From JAOUEA01 sp963825635 (GTDB lineage: Bacteria; Actinomycetota; UBA4738; HRBIN12): DNA of 64,000 bases. The notes beneath the pieces were generated by a model. It made no database searches. It was given only the letters and a program-made list of their open reading frames with translations, and was not told the DNA's origin. Positions 1-9,396 of this stretch are shown in pieces. The stretch lies in the NCBI GenBank assembly GCA_963825635.1, contig CAWGTU010000001.1, forward strand, positions 1,755,800 to 1,819,799, in the 5' to 3' direction. Position 1 is the stretch's first letter. Each line of letters begins with the position of its first letter. Made by a program: the position numbers and the translations under genes.

Positions 1-449
1 TCGACCTCGATGCCGGCGTTCGACCCTTTGTCGATCGTGATCGTGTACTCGAAGTTCGAGATGCCGTTCGCGATCACGAGGGCCGGCACCGACGTCGGGT
101 CGAGCGATCCACGGAGCTCCATGAGGTCCAGGAGTCCGCGGTACTGCCCCTGCTCGTAGGCATCGGATGCGATCTGTCCGCGAAGCGCGTCGTTCTCCTC
201 GGTGAGCCGCTCGTTCTCGTCGGCGAGCGAAGGTAGGTGGGCGAGCCCAGAGAAGAAGTCGCCGACCGGCTCGATCACCGTCGTCACGGCCCGTTGCATC
301 GGTGCCATCACGGACTTCGCCGCGGTGCCGACCCCGGCGAGCGGGCCCGATGCGCCCTGGCGGTAGTCGAGCGTGATCACCGCGAGGGAGATCGAGACCA
401 AGGCGACCACCAGGAGCCGCGTCGAGCGGGGGCGCTGCCGGGTGACCAC
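1..449 (-). CDS. mreC: Rod shape-determining protein MreC (partial, C-terminus outside window)
   Basis: MreC is a membrane-anchored periplasmic scaffold of the elongasome that links MreB filaments to the peptidoglycan synthases. About 149 residues are present. The N-terminus has a basic stretch, one membrane helix (about residues 11-24), then a coiled-coil-like stretch (LADENERLTEENDALRGQ) typical of MreC, followed by the start of the beta domain. The GTG start at 449 lies 5 bases beyond the mreB stop, so the two genes are co-transcribed on the minus strand. The gene runs off the left edge. The family call is firm and the exact start is inferred. Confidence 0.88.
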   Translation of the reverse strand, partial: MVTRQRPRSTRLLVVALVSISLAVITLDYRQGASGPLAGVGTAAKSVMAPMQRAVTTVIEPVGDFFSGLAHLPSLADENERLTEENDALRGQIASDAYEQGQYRGLLDLMELRGSLDPTSVPALVIANGISNFEYTITIDKGSNAGIEV

Positions 450-454
450 GGCGG

Positions 455-1537
455 CTACCGGCGCGACGGGGTCACCAGGACCCGCTGCAGCACCTCGAAC
501 TCCTCGAGGCACTTGCCGGACCCCAGCACGACAGCCTGCAGCGGCGTGTCGGCGATGCGCACGGGCATGCCGGTCTCGTGCCGAAGGCGCTTGTCGAGCC
601 CCCGGAGCAAGGCCCCGCCGCCGGTGAGCACGATGCCGCGGTCCATGATGTCCGCGGAGAGCTCGGGCGGAGTCCGGTCGAGCGTGGTCTTGATGGCGTC
701 GATGATGGCGTTGACCGGCTCCTCGATCGCGCGGCGGATCTCCTCCGCGGTGATCGTGATCGTCTTCGGCAGGCCGCTGACGAGGTCACGCCCCTTGATC
801 TCGGCCACGAGCTCCTCGGGCATCGGGAACACGCTCGCGATCGCGAGCTTGATCGCCTCGGACGTGCGCTCGCCCAGCAACAGGGAGTACTCCTTCTTCA
901 CGTGCTGGATGATCGCCTCGTCGAGCTCGTCGCCACCGATGCGGATCGACGTGCTCGTGACGATGCCGCCGAGCGAGATCACGGCGACCTCGGTCGTGCC
1001 ACCCCCGATGTCGACCACCATGTTCCCGGTGGGCTCGTGGATCGGGAGCCCGGCGCCGATCGCGGCCGCCATGGGCTCCTCGATGATGTAGGCGCGGCGG
1101 GACCCCGCCGCGATCGTCGCTTCCTCGACCGCGCGCTGCTCCACGCCGGTGATGCCCGACGGGACGCAGACGACCACGCGCGGTTTCGCGAGGAGACGTC
1201 GCTTGTGCACCTTCTGGATGAAGTAGCGGAGCATCTTCTCCGTGACGTCGAAATCGGCGATCACGCCGTCCTTCAGTGGCCGCACCGCCTGGATGTGGCT
1301 GGGTGTGCGGCCGATCATGCGCTTGGCCTCGGCGCCCACGGCAAGGATGGCTCCACTCAGGGTGTTGATCGCGACGACGCTCGGCTCGTTCAGCACGACG
1401 CCGCGACCACGCACGTACACGAGCGTGTTCGCGGTGCCGAGGTCGACGGCCATGTCGCGACCAAGGAACCCTAGTACACCCTCCGTCCCCTGGTTCTTGG
1501 ACGTGGGAGAAGAAGATCGTTGAATCCTCTCGGCCAT
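455..1537 (-). CDS. mreB: Rod shape-determining protein MreB
   Basis: Actin-like ATPase that forms membrane-associated filaments and directs lateral wall synthesis with MreC, RodA and PBP2. It has 360 residues, slightly longer than usual because of an extra N-terminal tail of about 25 residues before the canonical FLGRDMAVDLGTANT start of the fold. The phosphate-1 motif (DLGTANT), the phosphate-2 motif (VVDIGGGTTE) and the adenosine motif (LTGGGALLRG) are all visible. It is the first gene of an mreB-mreC unit, divergent from fabD across about 98 bases. An internal start giving the usual N-terminus cannot be excluded. Confidence 0.95.
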   Translation of the reverse strand: MAERIQRSSSPTSKNQGTEGVLGFLGRDMAVDLGTANTLVYVRGRGVVLNEPSVVAINTLSGAILAVGAEAKRMIGRTPSHIQAVRPLKDGVIADFDVTEKMLRYFIQKVHKRRLLAKPRVVVCVPSGITGVEQRAVEEATIAAGSRRAYIIEEPMAAAIGAGLPIHEPTGNMVVDIGGGTTEVAVISLGGIVTSTSIRIGGDELDEAIIQHVKKEYSLLLGERTSEAIKLAIASVFPMPEELVAEIKGRDLVSGLPKTITITAEEIRRAIEEPVNAIIDAIKTTLDRTPPELSADIMDRGIVLTGGGALLRGLDKRLRHETGMPVRIADTPLQAVVLGSGKCLEEFEVLQRVLVTPSRR

Positions 1538-1622
1538 GATGGGACTCGCAGGTCATTCAACAGGAGGGGTCCTGGGCTGGCAACTTCACGAGGGCGAAAC
1601 CACGGGGGCGTCACAACCCCGG

Positions 1623-1628
1623 TAGGCT
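1623..1628 (+). promoter_or_regulatory. TAGGCT -10 element of a probable leaderless fabD mRNA
   Basis: TAGGCT ends 7 bases before the fabD ATG, which puts the expected transcription start at or next to the start codon. No Shine-Dalgarno sequence precedes the ATG. The same hexamer recurs before several other genes in this window, which supports reading it as a promoter element. No clear -35 box is seen. Confidence 0.5.
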
Positions 1629-1635
1629 CCGCGCC

Positions 1636-2552
1636 ATGACGGTCGCGGTGGTCTTTCCGGGGCAGGGCTCGCAGTTCGCGGGCATGGCGGACCCGTGGAT
1701 CGGGCACCCGGCAGGGCGCGCGGTGATCGACGAGGCGAGCGAAGTGATGGGGCGCGACCTGGTCGCCGGGGCCCACGACGAGGCGGCGCTCGCCACGACC
1801 GAGTTCGTGCAGCCTGCCCTGCTCGCCTGCGGCGTCGCCGCGTTCCGGGTGCTCGAAACCGAGGGGCTCACCGGGGTGGTAGGCGCCGCCGGGCACTCGC
1901 TGGGCGAGTTCTCCGCCCTGGTCGCGGCGGGTGTGCTGCCGCTCGCGGGGACGCTGCGCGTGGTGGTCGTGCGCGGGGAGGCCATGCAGCGCGCCGGGGA
2001 GGCCCGTGCCGGCTCGATGACGGCGCTGCTGGGCACCGGCCCCGACGACGCCGAGGCGCTCTGCGACGAGGCCCGAGGCGACGACGTGCTGCTCGTCGCG
2101 AACCGGAACTCCCCCGTGCAATCGGTGATCAGCGGCTCGGTGCCCGCGATCGAGCGCGCGGAGGCGCTCGCCGCGCAGCGGAAGACCCGCGCGGTGCGCC
2201 TGAACGTGGCGGGAGCCTTCCACTCGCCGCTGATGGAGCCGGCCGTGCAGCCGATCCTCGACGTGCTCTCCTCGCTCGAGTTCTCGAGGCCCGCGTTCCC
2301 GATCGCGGAGAACGTCAGCGGCACCCTCGTGTCGGACCCCTCCGACCTGCGGTCGCTGCTCGAGCGACACGTGATGTCCCCCGTGCGGTGGCAGGAGGAC
2401 GCCCAGGCGCTCGCCGCGGCCGGCGCCGACACGTTCCTGGAGTGCGGCCCCGGCGACGTGCTCACGAAGATGGCCAAGCGGGTCGTGCCCGGCGTCAACG
2501 CCGTCGCGGTCGGCTCGCCCGAGGCTGCGGCAGCCGCGGTAAGCTCGGCGCC

Positions 2553-2556
<4 letters not shown>
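1636..2556 (+). CDS. fabD: Malonyl-CoA:ACP transacylase
   Basis: Loads malonyl groups from CoA onto acyl carrier protein for type II fatty acid synthesis. It has 306 residues, the usual family size. The N-terminal FPGQGSQ motif, the nucleophile motif GHSLGE with Ser88, and the catalytic His in AGAFHSPLMEP (about residue 197) are present. It is the first gene of fabD-fabH-fabG-acpP-fabF and its stop overlaps the GTG of fabH. The ATG at 1636 directly follows a TAGGCT promoter element, so the transcript is probably leaderless. Confidence 0.96.
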
Positions 2557-3583
<1,027 letters not shown>

Positions 3584-3587
<4 letters not shown>

Positions 3588-4321
3588 CGTCGAAGGTCGC
3601 CGTCGTCACGGGCGCCTCGCGGGGCATCGGTCGCGCATGCTCGGTCGCGCTCGCCGAGGCCGGCTGGACGGTCGCCGTCGGCTACCGCAGCGACGAGGCC
3701 GCGGCGAAGGACGTGCTCGGAGCCCTCGAGTCGGCGGGCACCCCCGGGCTCACGGTCTTCCTCGACACGACCGACGAGACGAGCGTGGCCGAGGGCTTCC
3801 GCCGGGTCACCGAGGAGGCCGGCAACGTCACCGGCCTCGTGAACAACGCGGGGTTCAGCCAGGACGGCCTGCTCCTGAAGTACTCGATGGACACCTACGA
3901 CAAGGTCATGACCACGAACGTGAAGGGCGCGTTCCTCTGCGCGCAGGCCGCGATGCGCGGCATGCTGCGCGAGAAGTGGGGCCGCATCGTGAACGTCTCG
4001 AGCGCGGTCGCCCTGCACGGGAACGCCGGACAGACCGTCTACGCCGCATCGAAGACGGCGCTCCTCGGGCTCACGAAGTCGCTCGCGCGTGAGATCGCGA
4101 CCAAGGGCGTGACGGTGAACGCGATCTGCCCCGGGCTCGTCGATACCGAGATGACGTCGCACCTCGACGAGCGCGCACGCGCCTATTACGTCGACAAGAC
4201 GCCCCTCGGGCGGACCGCGCATCTCGAGGAGGTCTCGGCCGTCGTCCGGTTCCTGATGTCGGACGAGGCGTCGTACGTGAACGGCGCCGTGATCCCGGTG
4301 GACGGAGGGTTGACCGCCTGA
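3584..4321 (+). CDS. fabG: 3-oxoacyl-ACP reductase (SDR family)
   Basis: NADPH-dependent reduction of beta-ketoacyl-ACP in fatty acid elongation. It has 245 residues, the classical short-chain dehydrogenase length. The cofactor motif TGASRGIG (about residues 9-16), NNAG, the catalytic Ser in NVSSAVALHG and the YAASK active-site Tyr/Lys are present, with a C-terminal VIPVDGG signature. The start ATG overlaps the fabH stop as ATGA, indicating translational coupling. Position inside the fab cluster supports fabG over a general SDR. Confidence 0.95.
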
Positions 4322-4347
4322 GGCGGTCGCGAGGGGGCTCCGCCCGC

Positions 4348-4353
4348 TAGCCT
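4348..4353 (+). promoter_or_regulatory. TAGCCT -10-like element upstream of acpP
   Basis: TAGCCT lies 33 bases before the acpP ATG, in the 65-base gap after fabG. A purine-rich AGGAGGGGA ribosome binding site follows, so unlike fabD this gene would have a short leader. It could give acpP an extra promoter, as expected for a protein needed in excess of the other Fab enzymes. Confidence 0.35.
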
Positions 4354-4386
4354 TGGGCGGACCAGGAAGCAGGAGGGGAAGACGAC

Positions 4387-4638
4387 ATGACCGACCGTTC
4401 GGAGATCGAGATCAGGGTGAAGAAGGTGCTCGCGGAGCAGCTCGCCGTCGACGAGGTGCAGGTGGTGCCCGACGCGCGCTTCGCCGAGGACCTGAACGCC
4501 GACTCGCTCGACCTCGTGGAGGCCGTGCTCGCGCTCGAGGAGGAGTGGAGCATCGAGATCCCCGAGGACGAGATGGAGTCCGTCAAGACCGTCGGCCAGG
4601 CCGTCGACCTCGTCGCGACCAAGCTCGGCGTCTCGTAG
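4387..4638 (+). CDS. acpP: Acyl carrier protein
   Basis: Small acidic carrier of growing acyl chains on a 4'-phosphopantetheine arm. It has 83 residues with the attachment motif NADSLDLVE, Ser40 being the modified residue. The preceding AGGAGGGGA is a strong ribosome binding site. It lies between fabG and fabF, the normal place for acpP. Composition is strongly acidic, as expected. Confidence 0.96.
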   Translation: MTDRSEIEIRVKKVLAEQLAVDEVQVVPDARFAEDLNADSLDLVEAVLALEEEWSIEIPEDEMESVKTVGQAVDLVATKLGVS

Positions 4639-4678
4639 CGCGGCCGGACCCGGGCCGCTGGATAGGAGCGTTCCCTCC

Positions 4679-5911
4679 GTGAGCGATCGTCGCAGGGTCG
4701 TGATCACCGGCATCGGACCGGTCACCCCGGTCGGCACCGGCATCGACGCGTTCTGGAGTGGACTCACGAGCGGCGCCAACGGGGTGCGCCCGATCGAGGC
4801 GTTCGACACGAGCGACCTGCCCGTGTCGGTGGCCGGCTTCCCCGTCGACTTCGTCGTCGCGGACCACCTCGAGCTCAAGGAGGCGCGCCGCACCGACCCG
4901 TTCGCGCAGTACGCGATCGCGAGCGCGAAGATGGCGTGGGCCGATGCCGGCGCTCCCGAGGTGCGGTCGGAGCGCGGCGCGGTGATCTATGCCACGGGGA
5001 TCGGCGGCGTGCAGACCCTGTTGCACCAACACGACGTGCTGCGGGAGAAGGGCGCCGGCCGGGTCTCGCCGTTCATGGTGCCGATGCTGATGGCCAACGC
5101 GGCCGGCGGTCACATCGCGATGCACTTCGGGCTCACGGGACCCAACTACTGCACGGTCTCCGCGTGTTCCTCGTCGAACCACGCGATCGGGGAGGCGATG
5201 CGGCTGATCCGCGACGGATACAGCGACCTCGTGATCGCGGGGGGTTCGGAGGCCGCCACGATCCCGCTCACGGTGGCCGCGTTCGCGCAGATGACGGCGC
5301 TCACGAAGAACCCCGACCCGGAGACCGCCTCTCGCCCGTTCGACGCCGAGCGCAACGGGTTCGTGCTGTCCGAGGGGGGCTGCGCGCTGATCATGGAGAG
5401 CGAGGAGCACGCGAGGGCGCGCGGCGCGCGCATCTACTGCGAGGTCGCGGGCTACGGGGCCAGCGACGACGCGCACCACATCACAGCGCCGGACCCCAAG
5501 GGCTCGGGCGCGGCGCTCGCGATGACGTGGGCGCTCGACGACGCGGGCGAGGAACCGACCACCGTCGACTACGTGAACGCCCACGGCACCTCGACGCCGC
5601 TGAACGATGCGGCGGAGACCGCGGCGATCAAGAGCGTGCTCGGCGACCACGCGCATGCGGTGGCCGTCTCCTCCACGAAGTCGATGACCGGTCACATGCT
5701 CGGCGCGGCGGGTGCGGTCGAGGGCGCCGCGTGCGCACTCGCGATCGCCAATGGCCTCATCCCCCCCACGATCCACTACGTGACGCCCGACCCCGACTGC
5801 GACCTCGACGTCACGCCGAACGCCTCGCGCGAGCTCGACGTCAGGCTGGCGCTGTCGAACTCCTTCGGGTTCGGTGGCGCCAACGCCACGATCGCGTTCC
5901 GGGCGGTCTGA
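4679..5911 (+). CDS. fabF: Beta-ketoacyl-ACP synthase II
   Basis: Condensing enzyme for chain elongation with acyl-ACP and malonyl-ACP. It has 410 residues. The active-site Cys163 is in SACSSSNHAIG, the first His in NAHGTSTPLND, the Lys in STKSMTGH and the second His in the same TGH motif. A GTG start at 4679 is used, with GGAG about 11 bases upstream. It is the last gene of the fab cluster, followed after 3 bases by a DinB-like gene that is probably co-transcribed. Confidence 0.96.
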   Translation: MSDRRRVVITGIGPVTPVGTGIDAFWSGLTSGANGVRPIEAFDTSDLPVSVAGFPVDFVVADHLELKEARRTDPFAQYAIASAKMAWADAGAPEVRSERGAVIYATGIGGVQTLLHQHDVLREKGAGRVSPFMVPMLMANAAGGHIAMHFGLTGPNYCTVSACSSSNHAIGEAMRLIRDGYSDLVIAGGSEAATIPLTVAAFAQMTALTKNPDPETASRPFDAERNGFVLSEGGCALIMESEEHARARGARIYCEVAGYGASDDAHHITAPDPKGSGAALAMTWALDDAGEEPTTVDYVNAHGTSTPLNDAAETAAIKSVLGDHAHAVAVSSTKSMTGHMLGAAGAVEGAACALAIANGLIPPTIHYVTPDPDCDLDVTPNASRELDVRLALSNSFGFGGANATIAFRAV

Positions 5912-5914
5912 CCG

Positions 5915-6418
5915 ATGCTGCGCGAGGGCCTGCGCCACCACTCCTGGGCGACCGAGCAGCTCCTCGATCGCTGCGGCTCCCTCAGCGACGAGGAGCTCTC
6001 CCGGCACATCCCGGCGATCTACGGGAGCACGCTCGATACGGTGCGCCACCTCGTCGACGCCGACACCTGGTACCTGTTCTGCGTCTCCGGCGGCGATCTC
6101 GGTGAGGGCGACCTCGACGGCGACGCGATGTCGCTGGCCGAGCTGCGCACGGTCGCGGCCGCGAACGCCGCCGGGTGGGAGGCGATCGTCGAGCGGGGCC
6201 TCGATCCCGACGACGACGTGGTGGTACGGCGTGAGGGCAGCGACGTGGAGCGCCACGCGACCGTGGGCATCCGGTTGGCCCAGGTGCTCCATCACGGCAG
6301 CGACCACCGCTCGCAGATCGCCACGGCGCTCACCACGCTCGGCCACGAGCCCCCCGAGTTCGACGTCTGGGCCTACGGCGAGACGGTCGGGCTGGTGCGC
6401 GAGGAGCCGGTCCCCTGA
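5915..6418 (+). CDS. DinB-like four-helix metalloprotein
   Basis: It has 167 residues and a DinB/DUF664-type pattern: LRHHSWATEQLLDRC near the N-terminus, a central HLVDADTWY helix and a C-terminal HHGSDHRSQI. These supply the spaced histidines that bind a divalent metal in this four-helix-bundle superfamily. Members include mycothiol- or bacillithiol-dependent transferases and many proteins of unknown role, and no substrate can be read from the sequence. It begins 3 bases after fabF and ends before a strong terminator, so it is the last gene of that transcript. Confidence 0.8.
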   Translation: MLREGLRHHSWATEQLLDRCGSLSDEELSRHIPAIYGSTLDTVRHLVDADTWYLFCVSGGDLGEGDLDGDAMSLAELRTVAAANAAGWEAIVERGLDPDDDVVVRREGSDVERHATVGIRLAQVLHHGSDHRSQIATALTTLGHEPPEFDVWAYGETVGLVREEPVP

Positions 6419-6457
6419 CCGCATCGGTCGCGCCGCGAACGACCGGGGGAGCGTGGC

Positions 6458-6489
6458 GCCGCCCCCGCCCCTCGCGGGGTGGGGGCGGC
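6458..6489. terminator. Strong GC hairpin between convergent genes
   Basis: A 14-bp stem (GCCGCCCCCGCCCC pairing with its complement, one G-T wobble) closes a TCGC loop. It lies between the DinB-like gene and the convergent secreted-protein gene and probably stops transcripts from both sides. No T-tract follows, which is common in high-GC actinobacteria. Confidence 0.7.
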
Positions 6490-6497
6490 TCACCGCT

Positions 6498-9221
6498 TCA
6501 GTGCGTGATCGACGCGTCGTCGGCCTGCATGCACACGCCGAGGGGTGCGTTGGACGTGAAGGCCTCGAAGTCGAGGCTCGACGATCCCGGCGCGACCGGG
6601 GTGTAGACCGCCGACACCTGCTGCCACGACGAGCTCAGGTCCATCGTCTGCACGACCGATCCCTGCTTCGCGCCGCCCACGTACTCGCGCACGCGCAGCT
6701 TCAACGTCAGCCCGGGGGTGTCCGAGCGGGCCCAGATGCTCGCGGTGTAGGCGCCGGCCTGCGTGAAGCTCACCCAGCTCGGCTTGTCATCGAGCCCGCA
6801 GTTCGCGCCGGCCACGGTGCTCGACACCTCCGCGGCCCAGCCGCCCGAGTGACCGCCCGCGACCCGGCTCAGCGTGTTCGTCGACGCCTCGCCCTTCCAG
6901 CCGGACGTGTCCGCCTCGAACCCAGGGTTCCCGATCAGCTCACTCGACGGGGCGAGCACGGTCCAGTTTTGCTCCGCGGGGGTCGCGTCGACGTTGAGTG
7001 AGCCGTCGGTGGCAACCACCTGGAAGGTGTGCGAACCGACGGAGAGGTTCGTGTAGGTCACCGGTGACGCACAGGGGGCGAGCGCGCCGCCGTCGAGGCT
7101 GCACTGGAACGTCGATGGCTCGTCGGCCGAGAAGCTGAAGGTGGCCGACGTGTCCGCCACGGAACCAGACGGGCCGGAGTCGATGAACGTGTTCGGTCGG
7201 GTCGTGTCAGGCGTGGACCCGCCGTCCAGGGTGATCGACGCGTCGTCGGCCTGCATGCACACGCCGAGGGGTGCGTTGGACGTGAAGGCCTCGAAGTCGA
7301 GGCTCGACGATCCCGGCGCGACCGGGGTGTAGACCGCCGACACCTGCTGCCACGACGAGCTCAGGTCCATCGTCTGCACGACCGATCCCTGCAGTGCGCC
7401 GCCCACGTACTCGCGCACGCGCAGCTTCAACGTCAGCCCGGGGGTGTCCGAGCGGGCCCAGATGCTCGCGGTGTAGGCGCCGGCCTGCGTGAAGCTCACC
7501 CAGCTCGGCTTGTCATCGAGCCCGCAGTTCGCGCCGGCCACGGTGCTCGACACCTCCGCGGCCCAGCCGCCCGAGTGACCGCCCGCGACCCGGCTCAGCG
7601 TGTTCGTCGACGCCTCGCCCTTCCAGCCGGACGTGTCCGCCTCGAACCCAGGGTTCCCGATCAGCTCACTCGACGGGGCGAGCACGGTCCAGTTCCGCTC
7701 CGCGGGGGTCGCGTCGACGTTGAGTGAGCCGTCGGTGGCAACCACCTGGAAGGTGTGCGAACCGACGGAGAGGTTCGTGTAGGTCACCGGTGACGCACAG
7801 GGGGCGAGCGCGCCGCCGTCGAGGCTGCACTGGAACGTCGATGGCTCGTCGGCCGAGAAGCTGAAGGTGGCCGACGTGTCCGCCACGGAACCAGACGGGC
7901 CGGAGTCGATGAACGTGTTCGGTCGGGTCGTGTCAGGCGTGGACCCGCCGTCCAGGGGAGCGAATCCGATCCCGGCATGGTACTCACGCCCGAAGTTCTC
8001 GCCGTCGCTCCCGACCCAGAGCCCGCTCGGGGTGGCGTACAGGACCATGGTGCCGTGTTCGCGGGACTTGGTGGGGTTCCACGGGAGGGCCAAGCCGGTT
8101 ACCGGGTCGATGGCACCGATGCCCGGGCGGGAGACCGCACCGGCACCGGCCGAGTCCCTGCCGAAGGGATTGTCCAGCCAGCGTTGATGGCCTCCGACGT
8201 ATACGGCCACGCCCGTGACCGCCACGCTGTAGAGGGTGTCGCCGCCGGTCCAGTTGATCCAGGTCGGTTGGACCGTGGAGCTCACGTTCGCGGTCTCGAA
8301 GCGGCCCGCGGCATCACACATGCCGCTCGTTGTGCCGTTCGGCCCCCCGGTTGTGACGATCACGAAGTAGGAGCCATCGGGAGAGAAGTCCACGCCCTGG
8401 GCCCATTCCCGCCGGCTGCCGCCCGCCGGGCAGTTCGCCGCGAAGCGCGGGGCGTACCAGGTGCTGAGCGTCGCGGTCGCGCCGAGCTCGAGCATGAAGG
8501 CGCGCCTACGGGCCTGGCCGTTGACCGTGACGAAGTTGCCCGTGGCCACCAATCGGGTGCCGTCTGGGGAGATCGCGATGTGCCGGACCCTGACGTCGTC
8601 GTCTGGGTTGACCGTCCCGGCGACCGTGATGTCGATGGCGCCGGTGTCCGCGCCGGTCGTCGGGTGCAGCGCCATGACCGTCTTCGTGAAGTTCCCTGCA
8701 GCGATGACGGCACCGTTCGCGAGCTCGAGGTCGTTCACCGTTCGCATGCCCGTGGGCGCGAAGGTCGGGTCGATCCGATCGTTGACCAGGTCGTACTTGA
8801 GGATCCCCCGCCGGGTGATGCCGTTGACCTTCGAGAAGGCGCCCGCGATGAAGAGCGCGGTCCCGTCGGCGGTCGCCTCGATCGCGCCCACCGTCCCGTT
8901 GAACGAGAGGTCGAGCGGTGAGATCGCCCCCGTCACGCTGTCGAAGGCGACGAAGTTCTGCCTGGCGTACGTCGTCGTCCTGGCCGGGTCCTCCACCTCT
9001 GCGAACTTGCCGCCCGCATAGATCGTGCCACCGACCTGCGCGTAGGCACGCACGTCGTACGACGTGTCGCTGAGGACGATGTGCGGGGTGGTGTCGGCTG
9101 GATTCTCCGACACCACGGCGGGATGAGCGATCGAAGCTCGCGCTGGCAGGACGGGCAGCACGCTTCCGACGGCCACCGAAGCCAAGAACATGGCGCCCGC
9201 CGCCTTCTTGAAGATCCTCAC
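6498..9221 (-). CDS. Secreted multidomain protein: propeller-like N-terminus plus two Ig-like/CBM-like modules
   Basis: Exported protein of 907 residues. A signal peptide covers residues 1 to about 29, ending PARA. Residues about 31-400 contain repeated blades of the form GTIYAGGKFAEV and ALFIAGAFSKVNG, like delta-60/PQQ-type propeller repeats. Two copies of a 242-residue block follow. Each has an Ig-like segment with paired cysteines (FQCSLDGG) and a jelly-roll carbohydrate-binding-like segment (NPGFEADTSGW to the C-terminus). The GTG start has a good upstream TAAGGAG. It probably acts at the cell surface or outside the cell. The ligand is unknown, and no catalytic site is recognised. Confidence 0.72.
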   Translation of the reverse strand: MRIFKKAAGAMFLASVAVGSVLPVLPARASIAHPAVVSENPADTTPHIVLSDTSYDVRAYAQVGGTIYAGGKFAEVEDPARTTTYARQNFVAFDSVTGAISPLDLSFNGTVGAIEATADGTALFIAGAFSKVNGITRRGILKYDLVNDRIDPTFAPTGMRTVNDLELANGAVIAAGNFTKTVMALHPTTGADTGAIDITVAGTVNPDDDVRVRHIAISPDGTRLVATGNFVTVNGQARRRAFMLELGATATLSTWYAPRFAANCPAGGSRREWAQGVDFSPDGSYFVIVTTGGPNGTTSGMCDAAGRFETANVSSTVQPTWINWTGGDTLYSVAVTGVAVYVGGHQRWLDNPFGRDSAGAGAVSRPGIGAIDPVTGLALPWNPTKSREHGTMVLYATPSGLWVGSDGENFGREYHAGIGFAPLDGGSTPDTTRPNTFIDSGPSGSVADTSATFSFSADEPSTFQCSLDGGALAPCASPVTYTNLSVGSHTFQVVATDGSLNVDATPAERNWTVLAPSSELIGNPGFEADTSGWKGEASTNTLSRVAGGHSGGWAAEVSSTVAGANCGLDDKPSWVSFTQAGAYTASIWARSDTPGLTLKLRVREYVGGALQGSVVQTMDLSSSWQQVSAVYTPVAPGSSSLDFEAFTSNAPLGVCMQADDASITLDGGSTPDTTRPNTFIDSGPSGSVADTSATFSFSADEPSTFQCSLDGGALAPCASPVTYTNLSVGSHTFQVVATDGSLNVDATPAEQNWTVLAPSSELIGNPGFEADTSGWKGEASTNTLSRVAGGHSGGWAAEVSSTVAGANCGLDDKPSWVSFTQAGAYTASIWARSDTPGLTLKLRVREYVGGAKQGSVVQTMDLSSSWQQVSAVYTPVAPGSSSLDFEAFTSNAPLGVCMQADDASITH
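6505..7956 (-). repeat. Two 726-bp tandem copies inside the secreted-protein gene
   Basis: Positions 6505-7230 and 7231-7956 are direct repeats of 726 bp (242 codons), aligned end to end and in frame. I see only a handful of differences, for example near 6664/7390 and 6967/7693. Such high identity implies a recent duplication or ongoing gene conversion. It also makes copy number vulnerable to assembly error. Confidence 0.9.
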
Positions 9222-9396
9222 GCTCCACTCCTTAGTGCCGTCGGATGGTCGTTCATGGCTGCGTCAGAGCACGACCCGACCGACAGGGCGCTCAGGCCTG
9301 CACGAACCGTAGATCGATGGGGGGATGACCGCGCCCCCCGTCGTGCGTACCCGGCATACGTGCAACGGATGACCGAGCTCGACGACGCTCGGTGGT

